In this document: positions 1-7,972 of the stretch, piece after piece
Layout: each line of letters opens with the position of its first letter
Numbering within the stretch: the stretch's first letter is position 1
Source: Streptomyces sp. NRRL S-337
GTDB lineage: Bacteria; Actinomycetota; Actinomycetes; Streptomycetales; Streptomycetaceae
Assembly (NCBI RefSeq): GCF_000720175.1
Contig: NZ_JOIX01000056.1
Location: 1 to 64,000 of the forward strand
Length of the DNA: 64,000 nt
Direction of reading: 5' to 3'
Program-made: the position numbers and the translations under genes
Notes under the pieces: model-generated
Seen by the model: only the letters and a program-made list of their open reading frames with translations
Told to the model about the DNA's origin: nothing
The model's database searches: none

Positions 1-285
1 GAAGAGACCATTTCCCACCTCCCCCGCACCGTCCCAGGAAAACACCACGAACTGCGGCGGCTTCTGACCCGGCGCCAACCGCTCCGGCCTGGACGGCTGG
101 TGAGGCTGCTTACCGGTGTACGCGGTCGAACCATCACCGATCGGCCTGCCCTGCGCCCCCTTCCCCGGCTTGGTCCCGACCTTGTCCGAGGCCGACGACC
201 CGGCGGAGGAGCAACCGGCGACCGACAGCGCGGCCGCCGCCCCTGCGCCGAGCCCGAATATCCGGCGGCGGCTGAATTCACGCAT
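1..285 (-). CDS. Secreted lipoprotein, N-terminal part (possible polysaccharide-deacetylase-like)
   Basis: Only the first 95 codons lie in the window; the gene runs off the left edge. The ATG is at 285 on the minus strand. The protein opens with MREFSRRRIFGLGAG, a twin-arginine-like stretch, then a small-residue hydrophobic core and the lipobox SVAGC, so it should be exported and lipid-anchored. A Ser/Gly/Lys-rich linker follows, then PPQFVVFSWDGAGE. That phrase resembles the first beta strand of the NodB/polysaccharide-deacetylase-like fold seen in some Streptomyces lipoproteins, but too little is visible to be certain. It is transcribed divergently from the sigma-CAP gene. Confidence 0.7.
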   Translation of the reverse strand, partial: MREFSRRRIFGLGAGAAAALSVAGCSSAGSSASDKVGTKPGKGAQGRPIGDGSTAYTGKQPHQPSRPERLAPGQKPPQFVVFSWDGAGEVGNGLF

Positions 286-625
286 GACGATCCCATCGCA
301 TTGGTTCGAAGTTCTGGTAAGTGGCGCGCCCAGCGAAGTGGGACACCCGAAGAGAGAGGGGGAGCCGGATACGGAGGTTCCGCGGACGCGGGCCGCAGTG
401 CCCCTCAACCAACGCCCTTGGACGCGTACGACTCTCGCGGCGATCACTAGCGCACCGGTAACGCCCCACTAACAAGCGCTGCCGTGCGGACGGCCAAGCG
501 GTCGGTCCCGGCTTCCGGCCGCTTTCCCTTTCCACAGCTGTGGACGGCGGAGGACGGGAGACCGGGCCCGGCCCGTACCGCACGCGCCTCGGCACCCACC
601 TCCGGGCCCGCCTGCCCGCCCGCCT

Positions 626-670
626 CCGTACCCGCGCCCGTACCCGCGCCCGTACCCGCGCCCGTACCCA
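626..670. repeat. 12-bp tandem repeat, three full units and a partial one
   Basis: CCGTACCCGCGC is repeated head to tail at 626-637, 638-649 and 650-661, and a nine-base partial unit ends at 670. The array stops about 16 bp upstream of the promoter-like motif of the sigma-CAP gene. It could be a slippage tract or a binding array; nothing further can be read from it. Confidence 0.8.
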
Positions 671-685
671 TCAAAGAAGCCGAGG

Positions 686-719
686 TTTTCTGTTATCCGG
701 CCAGGGCGGGAGGATCCCC
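686..719 (+). promoter_or_regulatory. Candidate ECF-type promoter of the sigma-CAP gene
   Basis: The sequence reads TTTTCTGTTATCC (686-698), then 13 nt, then GGATCCCC (712-719), about 70 nt before the GTG start. The same two blocks with the same 13-nt gap occur at 2515-2548 before the protease gene. The two-block layout fits -35 and -10 elements of an ECF sigma promoter, which would make the sigma gene autoregulated. The motif is seen; its function is inferred. Confidence 0.6.
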
Positions 720-787
720 AGGCATGGCACGACCGATCGCATGACCGATCGCACGACCGATTGCACAGCGAGGAAGGAAGCCGGAAC

Positions 788-2470
788 GTGAACCCACATC
801 CTGGAGCAGCGACTGTGGTGGCCGCGCGTGCTGGAGATCAGCAGGCGCAGGACGAGCTCGTGACCGGCTTCCTGCCGCTGGTCTACAACATCGTGGGCCG
901 CGCCCTTCGCGGCCATGCCGATGTCGACGATGTGGTGCAGGAGGTCATGCTCCGCATGTTGCAGGGGCTCGACGGGCTGCGTGATCCCGACCGGTTCCGC
1001 TCCTGGCTGGTGGCCGTGACGATGAACGAGATACGCCGGCACTGGAACCGCAGGCAGGCGTCACCGACCGAGGCCAGGGTGGACGACGTCGCCGACCTCG
1101 CCGATCCGGCCACCGACTTCGTCGATCTGACCATTTTGCGCCTGGGCCTGGCCGGTCAGCGCCGGGAGGTCGCCGAGGCGACCCGGTGGCTGGACGAGGA
1201 CGACCGCGCACTGCTGTCGCTGTGGTGGCTGGAGGCCGCGGGCGAGCTCACCCGGGAAGAGGTCGCGGTCGCCCTGGAGCTGACCCCGCAGCACACGGCG
1301 GTACGGGTGCAGCGGATGAAGACCCAGTTGGAGACGGCCAGGGTCGTCGTGCGTGCGCTGTCGGCGGAGCCGCGCTGCGGGGAACTGCTGGCGATGGTGG
1401 CCCACTGGGACGGCGTCCCCTCCGCACTGTGGCGTAAGCGAATAGCCCGGCACGCGCGTGGCTGCGCGGCGTGTTCGGGGTACTGGACCGGCCTGGTCCC
1501 GGCGGAAGGGCTGCTCGTCGGTCTGGGCCTGGTGCCCCCGGCGGCCGGTTTGATCTGGCTGCTGTCCGGCACGCACGGCGCGTCCGTCGTCAACCTCGCA
1601 CCCGTCGCCTCCCGGCAGGACATCCCCGGCAACGGCGGCGAGCAGGTGGTCAGGGCGTCGGTACGGCGGGGAGCCCACCGCGCGCCCAAGGCGGGCGGCA
1701 GGGGCGTCCGCCGGATCCTCCAGGCCCGCCCCCGTGGCGCGGGTGCGGTCGCCGGAGGCGCCGCGGTGACCGCCACCGCCGCCGCGGCCGCCTTGTCCCT
1801 CGCCCTCATCCCCTCCGGCGGCGGCCACGACACCACGAGCGCGGCAGCCGCGCCCCGGCAGCTGCCCGCGACGGCCTCGGCGAACCCGCCCACCCCGGAA
1901 CCCTCGGTCCGCCGTTCCACCAACACGACTCCCGCGCGTCCCACGGCTGCGCCGAGCCGCAGGTCGGCCCCCGCGGCGAGCCGGGACGAACGGCCCGCCC
2001 GTCCGCCGCTCACCCCATCGCCGACCCCGACTCCCCGGCCGAACCGGGCAGTTGACCCCGCCCAGCAGGTCCTCGCCGTGATCAACAAGGCGCGGGCCGA
2101 CCACGGTCTGCCGCCCTACACCCTCGCCTCGGGCCTCACCCGCAGTGCACAGGCCCACAACAGCGTGATGGACGACGGATGCGGCCTGTCCCACCAGTGC
2201 GCGGGTGAAGCCGCGCTGGGGGACCGGGAGACGGCCCAGGGCGTGCACTGGGGAGCGGCCGGAGAAAACATCGGGCAGGCCGCAGCGGGTCCGGGCCCCC
2301 AGCAGATCGCCTCCGCCGCCGTCGGCCTGACCCAGGACATGCTGAACGAGAAGCCGCCCAACGACGGCCACCGGCAGAACATCCTCAGCCCGACGTTCCA
2401 CCACGTCGGCATAGGCGTCCACCGGGACGCCAACGGCACCGTCTGGCTCACCCAGGACTTCTCCGACTGA
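788..2470 (+). CDS. ECF-type sigma factor fused to a transmembrane segment and extracellular CAP domain
   Basis: The product is 560 aa. Residues about 15-90 form sigma region 2, including DDVVQEVMLRMLQGL and a following RSWLVAVTMNEIRRHW. Residues about 120-185 form sigma region 4 with a helix-turn-helix. At about residue 220, HARGCAAC matches the HX3CX2C signature of zinc anti-sigma domains. A hydrophobic helix follows at about 319-342 (AVTATAAAAALSLALI), then a Pro/Ser/Thr-rich linker. The C-terminus (422-560) is a CAP/SCP domain with AQAHNSVM, GENIGQA and GHRQNILSP. The layout implies cytoplasmic DNA binding tethered to an outside sensor or enzyme. The GTG at 788 is chosen because AGGAAGGAAG lies 7-16 nt upstream; a TTG at 761 has no such site. 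It is followed by a protease gene with the same promoter motif. Confidence 0.85.
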   Translation: MNPHPGAATVVAARAGDQQAQDELVTGFLPLVYNIVGRALRGHADVDDVVQEVMLRMLQGLDGLRDPDRFRSWLVAVTMNEIRRHWNRRQASPTEARVDDVADLADPATDFVDLTILRLGLAGQRREVAEATRWLDEDDRALLSLWWLEAAGELTREEVAVALELTPQHTAVRVQRMKTQLETARVVVRALSAEPRCGELLAMVAHWDGVPSALWRKRIARHARGCAACSGYWTGLVPAEGLLVGLGLVPPAAGLIWLLSGTHGASVVNLAPVASRQDIPGNGGEQVVRASVRRGAHRAPKAGGRGVRRILQARPRGAGAVAGGAAVTATAAAAALSLALIPSGGGHDTTSAAAAPRQLPATASANPPTPEPSVRRSTNTTPARPTAAPSRRSAPAASRDERPARPPLTPSPTPTPRPNRAVDPAQQVLAVINKARADHGLPPYTLASGLTRSAQAHNSVMDDGCGLSHQCAGEAALGDRETAQGVHWGAAGENIGQAAAGPGPQQIASAAVGLTQDMLNEKPPNDGHRQNILSPTFHHVGIGVHRDANGTVWLTQDFSD

Positions 2471-2514
2471 CCCAACGCGCGCCCGTAAACCGGGAGTTAC
2501 CGCACCGGCGCCAC

Positions 2515-2548
2515 TTTCCTGTTATCCACCCCAACCCGAGGGATCCCC
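2515..2548 (+). promoter_or_regulatory. Second copy of the candidate ECF promoter motif
   Basis: The sequence reads TTTCCTGTTATCC (2515-2527), then 13 nt, then GGATCCCC (2541-2548). Compared with 686-719, one base differs across 21 and the spacing is identical. It lies about 110 nt before the protease start, so the upstream sigma factor probably drives the protease gene. Confidence 0.6.
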
Positions 2549-2606
2549 TACAACTGTCAGGTCCCTGACACCCACTGCACTGCACTGCTGTGCACCGCCC
2601 TGCGCT

Positions 2607-2635
2607 GCACAGCACAGCACAGCACAGCACAGCAC
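2607..2635. repeat. Pentanucleotide microsatellite (AGCAC)5
   Basis: After GCAC at 2607-2610, AGCAC is repeated five times at 2611-2635. Looser CACTG units lie just upstream. The tract sits between the candidate promoter and the ribosome binding site of the protease gene, so a change in copy number would alter the length of the 5' leader. Confidence 0.85.
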
Positions 2636-2657
2636 TGCGCAAGAAATGAGGACATCG

Positions 2658-3662
2658 ATGAGCAACGGTTCGCACCGGTGGAAGGCGATGAGCGGCAGGT
2701 CGCGTGCGCTGATCGCACTGGCCTCAGCGGGTGTGGTCGGCGCCGTCACCGTCGGGGTGTCCTCGGCGGCCACCGAGGCGACCGCCCCCCGGAAGACCAC
2801 CGACCACCGTGCGGCAACCGCCAAGGCGTCGCAGATACCCGGTACGGCGACCGGAAAGCAGAAACGCTTCGCCACCGGCGCGGTGCCGTCCCGGGAGAAC
2901 GGGCGGACGAGCGCGCTCGGCAAGACCCTGGGGCCCAGGCTGGCGGCGCTCGCGCCCGGCGCCACGGTCGGAGCGAAGCCGTCGGCGACCCGGGCCGGCC
3001 TTCCCGAGAGCGTCGACCTGAGCAAGTACGCACCCGCCCCCGGCAACCAGGGCCAGGTCGGTTCCTGCGCCGCATGGGCCGTCGACTACACGGCGTACGG
3101 CGTCCTGGAGCGCGAGCAGAAGATCTCCGGCGGACCCCAGGCACCCATGTTCACCTACGCACAGGTCGTCAAGGGCCAGCAGCGGGGGACCTCCTTGGCC
3201 GATCACTTCAGGATCGCGATGAAGCAGGGCGTCGATGCCAAGTCCCACTACTGGCAAGGGGACTTCGACTACACCACCCAGCCCACTGCCGGCGAGACCA
3301 GCAACGCGGCGAAGTGGAAGCTGTCCGGGTACACCCCGCTGCACACCGGAAGCCGGCTGAAGAACGAGGTGAAGGCGGCGCTCGCCAAGGGACTGCCGGT
3401 CACCGTCGCGATGCCGGTACACAACAGCTTCTTCACCGTCACTCCCCGAGCAGCCGCCTCCTACACCTACTCCCCGACGGCCGGTGACCCCGTGGCAGGC
3501 GGTCACGCGATGGCCGTCATCGGCTACAACAGCAAGGGAGTGCGGGTGGAGAACTCCTGGGGCTCCGGCTGGGGCGACCACGGATTCATCAACCTGTCCT
3601 GGAAGTCCCTGACCGACGAGACATGGGAGGCCAACGCGGTCGGCAAACTCATCAAGCGCTGA
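2658..3662 (+). CDS. Secreted papain-like (C1 family) cysteine protease
   Basis: The product is 334 aa. An N-terminal signal sequence (ALIALASAGVVGAVTVGVSSA) is followed by a long propeptide-like linker. The catalytic domain starts near LPESVDLSKYAPAPGNQGQ. The C1A motif QGQVGSCAAWAVDY gives the oxyanion Gln and nucleophile Cys. GGHAMAVIGYN gives the His, and VENSWGSGWGDHGF gives the Asn and the conserved GWG turn. The ATG at 2658 is chosen because GAGG lies 6 nt upstream; an in-frame ATG at 2646 has no good site. It is probably a secreted peptidase. Its promoter motif matches that of the sigma-CAP gene, so the two probably form one regulon. Confidence 0.88.
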   Translation: MSNGSHRWKAMSGRSRALIALASAGVVGAVTVGVSSAATEATAPRKTTDHRAATAKASQIPGTATGKQKRFATGAVPSRENGRTSALGKTLGPRLAALAPGATVGAKPSATRAGLPESVDLSKYAPAPGNQGQVGSCAAWAVDYTAYGVLEREQKISGGPQAPMFTYAQVVKGQQRGTSLADHFRIAMKQGVDAKSHYWQGDFDYTTQPTAGETSNAAKWKLSGYTPLHTGSRLKNEVKAALAKGLPVTVAMPVHNSFFTVTPRAAASYTYSPTAGDPVAGGHAMAVIGYNSKGVRVENSWGSGWGDHGFINLSWKSLTDETWEANAVGKLIKR

Positions 3663-3702
3663 CCCCGCCCCCGCCGCCCCCCACGGCGCCCGAACAGCCA
3701 AC

Positions 3703-3728
3703 AAGGCCCCGGCCCCCGCCGGGGCCTT
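3703..3728. terminator. Hairpin terminator after the protease gene
   Basis: AAGGCCCCGGC, loop CCCC, GCCGGGGCCTT: an 11-bp perfect stem. It serves the protease on the plus strand. It is also placed relative to the tRNA fragment as the terminator is at the intact tRNA-Gly at 19.9 kb. Confidence 0.75.
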
Positions 3729-3733
3729 CGCCG

Positions 3734-3777
3734 TGGCGCGGGCGACGGGGATCGAACCCGCGCTCCGAACTCGGGAA
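3734..3777 (-). other. 3' half of a tRNA-Gly(CCC), probable attachment-site remnant
   Basis: Read on the minus strand, the segment runs from an anticodon loop (TTCCCGA) through a T-arm (GCGGG TTCGATC CCCGT) to a CGCCCGC acceptor strand and GCCA. It matches the 3' half of the intact tRNA-Gly at 19888-19961, with about six differences over 44 positions. No 5' half lies upstream, so it cannot be a functional tRNA. A fragment from anticodon loop to 3' end is the usual footprint of integration by a tyrosine recombinase. Confidence 0.7.
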
Positions 3778-4013
3778 CAGCGGCGGCCACCAGCTCCCTC
3801 GACCCGTTGACCAACCTGCGGACATGTCCCTGCATGCTTGCCGGTTGCGCCTCCATGGCCTGGTGCTTCGGTTCCTTTTGGTGTCCTCGCCCTGCTCCCA
3901 TGTTGCCCGCGTTTGCCAGGCGTTAGCGGCGCGGCAGCCCTGCGATAGCGGTCCCGGCCAGAGTGGGTGCCGTACCGAGGAAACCTGACACCGACCGCCC
4001 TGGGGGACCCGAA

Positions 4014-4781
4014 ATGAGCACCAACACCACTGCCGGCACCGCCCGTCGCCGCACCCTGCGCATTGCGGCCGCGGCTCTGACCGCAGCCGCCGCGCTGTCT
4101 CTGACCGCCTGCTCCGGCTCGGACGCCGCCGCCAGGCCCGCGGGCCGGACGGACACGGGCGTGGCCGCCGAGCCCAGCGGCGCGGGCTCCTCCGGGGCCG
4201 GTGGCGCGGACTCCTCGGCCGGAGCGCAGGGTTCCGACGCCAAGGCGGGGACCGGTGCCACAGCGGGCTCCGGTGCCAAGACCGGCACCAAGCCGGGTGC
4301 CGCGGGCAAGCAGTCGGGCGGTGCGCACGCAGCCGGCGGTGGTGGGGCGGGCTCGGGTGTGGAGCGCTGCCACACCTCCGGCCTGAAGGCGTCGTTCGCC
4401 ACGGGCGGCGATGCGGCCCCGGACCCGAACGCGGCCGGGGCGACGACCACCAGCGTCGTGCTGACCAACAAGGGCAGCCGCACGTGCAGGATCGGCGGTT
4501 TCCCGGGGGTGGACCTCAAGTCCGAGAACGGCGGCCAGCGCTGGTCGCTGGCCCGCTCGTCGGCCAAGCACGGCTCGATCACCCTGGGGCCCGGGGACAG
4601 CACCGACTTCACGATCAACGTTGCCATGACCAAGAAAGACAAGGGCTTCTACCAGCCGGCCTACGCGGACATCACCCCACCCAACGAGACCAAGTCGATC
4701 ACCATCGAGTGGCCCTGGGGCACCCTCGTCGACCAGCGCGGCGCCACCCACCCGGCCACCTTCGTCAACCCGATCGGCTGA
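4014..4781 (+). CDS. DUF4232-domain lipoprotein
   Basis: The product is 255 aa. It has a positively charged start, a hydrophobic core and the lipobox SLTACSGSD, so it should be lipid-anchored outside the membrane. Residues about 35-115 are a low-complexity Gly/Ala/Ser/Thr linker. The C-terminal 140 residues form a DUF4232-type beta domain, with ERCHTSGLKASF, LTNKGSRTCRIGGFPGVDL and a terminal TFVNPIG. Two Cys are placed to form a disulfide. The family is common in Streptomyces and its biochemical role is unknown. The ATG at 4014 has GGGGGAC upstream. Confidence 0.85.
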   Translation: MSTNTTAGTARRRTLRIAAAALTAAAALSLTACSGSDAAARPAGRTDTGVAAEPSGAGSSGAGGADSSAGAQGSDAKAGTGATAGSGAKTGTKPGAAGKQSGGAHAAGGGGAGSGVERCHTSGLKASFATGGDAAPDPNAAGATTTSVVLTNKGSRTCRIGGFPGVDLKSENGGQRWSLARSSAKHGSITLGPGDSTDFTINVAMTKKDKGFYQPAYADITPPNETKSITIEWPWGTLVDQRGATHPATFVNPIG

Positions 4782-4933
4782 GCACCGCGGCACCGCCCGG
4801 CGCTGCCCGGCACTGTCAGGATCAACCACCTGGCGCGCTCCCTTCAACGTCGCCACACCCCCGCAGTGCCACAGAGCCCAGCCGGGCCGATCAGGCGATC
4901 AAGTGTCGGGCAGTGCCGTGCTCGGCCGCAGCG

Positions 4934-5075
4934 TCAGCCGTCGAGTGAGATCGCGTTCTTGGCTCGGTCGACCGAGGCCTGGCCGGTTCGCCGGGGTTTT
5001 CGGTGGCCAGTGCCTGGTTGAGGTCGACGAACGGGCGCATGCGCTTCTCGTAGGAGGCGAAGGCCGAGAGGCCGC
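4934..5075 (-). pseudogene. C-terminal remnant of an FAD-dependent monooxygenase
   Basis: On the minus strand from about 5075, translation gives LSAFASYEKRMRPFVDLNQ and then ALATENPGEP. After a shift of frame near 4975 it continues ASVDRAKNAISLDG and stops at 4934-4936. YE+RMRPFV..NQ is the typical helix near the C-terminus of PHBH-type FAD monooxygenases. The rest of the gene is absent. It is called a remnant because of the frame break and the missing Rossmann and catalytic parts. Confidence 0.5.
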
Positions 5076-5660
5076 TCCGCCCCTCGCCCGCGTGATGGGG
5101 AGAGGTGCGACCGGTTGAAGGTCCGGCCGATGTCGACCGCCCGGAAGCCGCTCGGCACGGCGGTCAGCTGTCGGGTTTTTCTGCACATCTCGGCCCCACG
5201 GCTTCATTGGCCCTGCCGTGTCGTGCTCGCGGCAGTGGTGTCCGCCACTCTCACCGGCTTCGTTCGCCATGACAGAAACTGGCCACGCGAACGATGAATG
5301 TCTACTGCTGCCAGTCCAGTTTTGCCGTGGCTGCAGCAACAGAAGAAGACCGCCCCTCGATCGGCCGAGCGCCGCGTGCCGGGTTTCGGTCACTTGCATG
5401 AGCTCATGACTCCGGAGATGCCGTTGGGCCGAGCGGGAAGACGCCATGCCCTGCCCCCGCGAGCTCACCCGGCACGCCGCCGCTCCTGGTGTGCCGCGCC
5501 GCGCACCGTCCCCGACGGTTGTGCGGTGCCGTGTGGTTCGGCCAGGCGTGGTGGGGGCCCGGCCCGTGTCTGCGGAGCCTGGGCGGTGGCCGAGGAGGCG
5601 ACCGTATTTCCGGTCGAATACGAGCGAGTGCTCTAAATATCTCATGCCGCAACTACAGAA

Positions 5661-5912
5661 ATGGCTACCGGTGCGGTAAGGGTTTTTTGCGCTCTCGAAA
5701 GCTTCGGGATCATCTGCCGCGCATGGCCGCCAGTACCGTGCTACCTTCGATCTCAGTTGCAGTTGTGGTTCCCAAGACTTCAAGCGTGCTCGCCGTCGTA
5801 CACGGCGGAGCGCTTTCGTATTTCCGGTGTTTATTTCCGGCAGGGGCAATCAACGCAGCGATACGGAGCTCACACGGTGTGGGCTCCGGGCACTGCCCCG
5901 AAGGAGATATGA
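5661..5912 (+). pseudogene. Degenerate duplicate of a cold-shock gene
   Basis: From the ATG at 5661 translation begins [19 protein letters not shown]. The intact neighbour begins [19 protein letters not shown]. Nine of the first 18 residues are the same (MATG, V, F, A and FG-I), including the MATG start and the FGFI block. After about residue 18 the similarity is lost, so the RNP motifs and the rest of the domain are missing. It is probably a tandem copy that has decayed, although chance similarity over this length cannot be fully excluded. Confidence 0.45.
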
Positions 5913-5913
5913 C

Positions 5914-6117
5914 ATGGCTACTGGCACCGTGAAGTGGTTCAACGCGGAAAAGGGCTTCGGCTTCATCGAGCAGGAGGGTGGCGGCGCCGACGTCTTCGCC
6001 CACTACTCGAACATCGCCGCCCAGGGCTTCCGCGAGCTGCAGGAGGGCCAGAAGGTGAGCTTCGACGTCACGCAGGGCCAGAAGGGCCCGCAGGCCGAGA
6101 ACATCGTTCCCGCCTGA
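5914..6117 (+). CDS. cspA: Cold-shock protein (CspA family)
   Basis: The product is 67 aa, the usual size of a one-domain CSD protein. It contains the RNP1 motif KGFGFIEQ and the RNP2-like DVFAHYS. The protein binds single-stranded RNA and DNA through an OB fold and relieves RNA structure, typically in the cold. AAGGAGATAT lies 4 nt upstream of the ATG. A very strong hairpin terminator follows. In Streptomyces this csp type sits next to a DEAD-box helicase gene, as here, which suggests a shared role in cold-adapted RNA remodelling. Confidence 0.95.
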   Translation: MATGTVKWFNAEKGFGFIEQEGGGADVFAHYSNIAAQGFRELQEGQKVSFDVTQGQKGPQAENIVPA

Positions 6118-6136
6118 CGCTGACGCGCATCACTGC

Positions 6137-6171
6137 AGCTGGGGCCCGCACCTTGGGTGCGGGCCCCAGCT
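6137..6171. terminator. Strong hairpin terminator after csp
   Basis: A 16-bp perfect inverted repeat (AGCTGGGGCCCGCACC and its complement) with a 3-nt loop TTG. It isolates csp from the helicase gene, which has its own leader of about 220 nt. Confidence 0.9.
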
Positions 6172-6397
6172 CGTTGCTTTTCGGTGTTCCCCGCGTGCCC
6201 CACAACGGCCGCACGCGGCGTGCGGGCAGCCAGTTGCTCTTCTTGCGGCGTTGCCGGTCCCGCTTCGGTGTGCCGGGTCGACATATTCCCGCCCCGCTTC
6301 GTTCCATCTCATTTCATCGGTTCGTTCTTGCGATTCTTCGTGTGCGGCTCATTGCCACCGGGAATTCCTCGACGCACCGCATCGAGGAAGGTTCTCC

Positions 6398-7912
6398 ATG
6401 AACCGCACAGCTCGCACGAATGACCGCTACTCCCGCTCTGCCCGCTCGTCCGGCTCAGGCCGCGGCGGCTACCGCTCCGGTGGGCCGAACCGCTCGGGCA
6501 CGGGCCGTTCAGGGGGCCCCGGACGGCGTCCCGCGTCACCGCAGGGCGAGTTCGCCCTGCCGGTCACCCACACTCCCGCCCTGCCCCCGGCCGAGGCCTT
6601 CGCCGAGCTGGACATGCCGTCGCCGCTGCTGGCGGCCCTCAAGGCGGAAGGCATGTCCGCCCCGTTCCCCATCCAGGCCGCCACGCTGCCGAACTCGCTG
6701 GCCGGGCGCGATGTTCTCGGCCGCGGTCGCACCGGATCCGGCAAGACGCTGGCCTTCGGTCTGGCCCTGCTGGCCCGTACCGCCGGGCAGCGCGCCGAGC
6801 CCCGCCAGCCGCTGGCACTGGTCCTGGTCCCCACCCGGGAACTGGCCCAGCAGGTCACCGACGCCCTCACCCCCTACGCCCGGCCGCTCAAGCTGCGGCT
6901 GGCCACCGTCGTCGGCGGAATGTCGATCGGCCGCCAGGCCGGCGCACTGCGCGGCGGGGCCGAGGTGGTCGTCGCCACGCCGGGACGGCTCAAGGACCTC
7001 ATCGAGCGCGGTGACTGCCGGCTGAACCAGGTCGGCATCACCGTCCTGGACGAGGCCGACCAGATGGCCGACATGGGCTTCATGCCCCAGGTCACCGCGC
7101 TGCTCGACCAGGTTCGGCCCGAGGGGCAGCGGATGCTCTTCTCGGCCACCCTGGACCGCAACGTCGACCTCCTGGTCCGGCGCTACCTGACGGACCCGGT
7201 GGTCCACTCCGTCGATCCTTCGGCGGGCGCGGTCACGACGATGGAGCACCACGTGCTGCACGTCCACGGCGCCGACAAGCACGCCACGACCACCGAGATC
7301 GCCGCCCGCGACGGTCGGTCGATCATGTTCCTGGACACCAAGCACGCCGTGGACAACCTCACCCAACACCTGCTGAACAGCGGTGTCCGTGCCGCGGCCC
7401 TGCACGGTGGCAAGTCCCAGCCCCAGCGCACCCGCACCCTGGCCCAGTTCAAGGCCGGCCATGTCACCGTCCTGGTGGCCACCAACGTCGCCGCCCGCGG
7501 CATCCATGTCGACAACCTCGATCTCGTCGTCAACGTCGACCCGCCCAGCGACCACAAGGACTACCTGCACCGCGGTGGTCGTACCGCGCGGGCCGGCGAG
7601 TCCGGCAGCGTCGTCACCCTCGTCCTGCCCAACCAGCGCCGCACCATGAACCGCCTGATGGCGGACGCGGGCATCACCCCGCAGACCACCCAGGTCCGCT
7701 CCGGCGAGGCCGAACTGAGCCGCATCACCGGCGCACAGGCACCTTCCGGCACCCCGGTCACCATCGCCGCACCGGTTGTCGAACGTGCCAAGCGCAGCGG
7801 CTCCTCCACGCGAGGCCGTCGCAGCCGCCCCGCCCGGGCCCGCCGTGCCGCCGGATCAGCCCGGACCGCGGCACCGACTGCGCGACGGACCTCCTCGGCC
7901 CCGGCCGCCTAG
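6398..7912 (+). CDS. DEAD-box RNA helicase
   Basis: The product is 504 aa. A Gly/Arg/Ser-rich N-terminal tail of about 45 residues precedes the helicase core. Visible motifs are the Q-motif region (FAELDMPSPLLAALK ... FPIQAATLP), Walker A (GRTGSGKT), PTRELAQQ, TPGRL, DEAD (VLDEADQMADMG), SAT, the second RecA-like domain with ARGIHVDNLDLVVNVDPP, and HRGGRTARAGESG. The C-terminus is basic and Arg-rich. It unwinds RNA using ATP. The ATG at 6398 has GAGGAAGG 6 nt upstream. The long, AT-richer leader and csp neighbour suggest cold-responsive expression. Confidence 0.93.
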   Translation: MNRTARTNDRYSRSARSSGSGRGGYRSGGPNRSGTGRSGGPGRRPASPQGEFALPVTHTPALPPAEAFAELDMPSPLLAALKAEGMSAPFPIQAATLPNSLAGRDVLGRGRTGSGKTLAFGLALLARTAGQRAEPRQPLALVLVPTRELAQQVTDALTPYARPLKLRLATVVGGMSIGRQAGALRGGAEVVVATPGRLKDLIERGDCRLNQVGITVLDEADQMADMGFMPQVTALLDQVRPEGQRMLFSATLDRNVDLLVRRYLTDPVVHSVDPSAGAVTTMEHHVLHVHGADKHATTTEIAARDGRSIMFLDTKHAVDNLTQHLLNSGVRAAALHGGKSQPQRTRTLAQFKAGHVTVLVATNVAARGIHVDNLDLVVNVDPPSDHKDYLHRGGRTARAGESGSVVTLVLPNQRRTMNRLMADAGITPQTTQVRSGEAELSRITGAQAPSGTPVTIAAPVVERAKRSGSSTRGRRSRPARARRAAGSARTAAPTARRTSSAPAA

Positions 7913-7972
7913 GCCGGCCAGGACGATCACGCTCGGCTCGTCGGACCACCATCGTCGCGGAGGCTTTCGTTG

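Larger units (their letters stand above)
286..787. other. Divergent intergenic region, about 500 bp
   Basis: No convincing gene is seen. The region separates the minus-strand lipoprotein from the plus-strand sigma-CAP gene and should carry both promoters. It holds a 12-bp tandem repeat and a promoter-like motif, listed separately. Short overlapping reading frames here have no recognisable content. Confidence 0.6.
4782..5913. other. 1.1-kb region without an intact gene; decayed fragments and csp leader
   Basis: No reading frame here looks intact. The left part holds a minus-strand remnant of a flavin monooxygenase (4934-5075). The right part is relatively AT-rich and contains a degenerate copy of the start of a cold-shock gene at 5661, followed by the upstream region of the intact csp gene. 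The base composition, less GC-rich than the flanking coding DNA, and the fragments suggest old insertion and decay. Confidence 0.6.

Noticed and set aside
3734..3777. Functional tRNA gene at 3.7 kb
   Set aside because: Only the 3' half from the anticodon loop is present; no matching acceptor strand or D-arm lies upstream.
4899..5849. Minus-strand frame of about 316 codons in the 4.8-5.9 kb gap
   Set aside because: It has no coherent domain. The only recognisable content is the flavin monooxygenase remnant, which lies in other frames.
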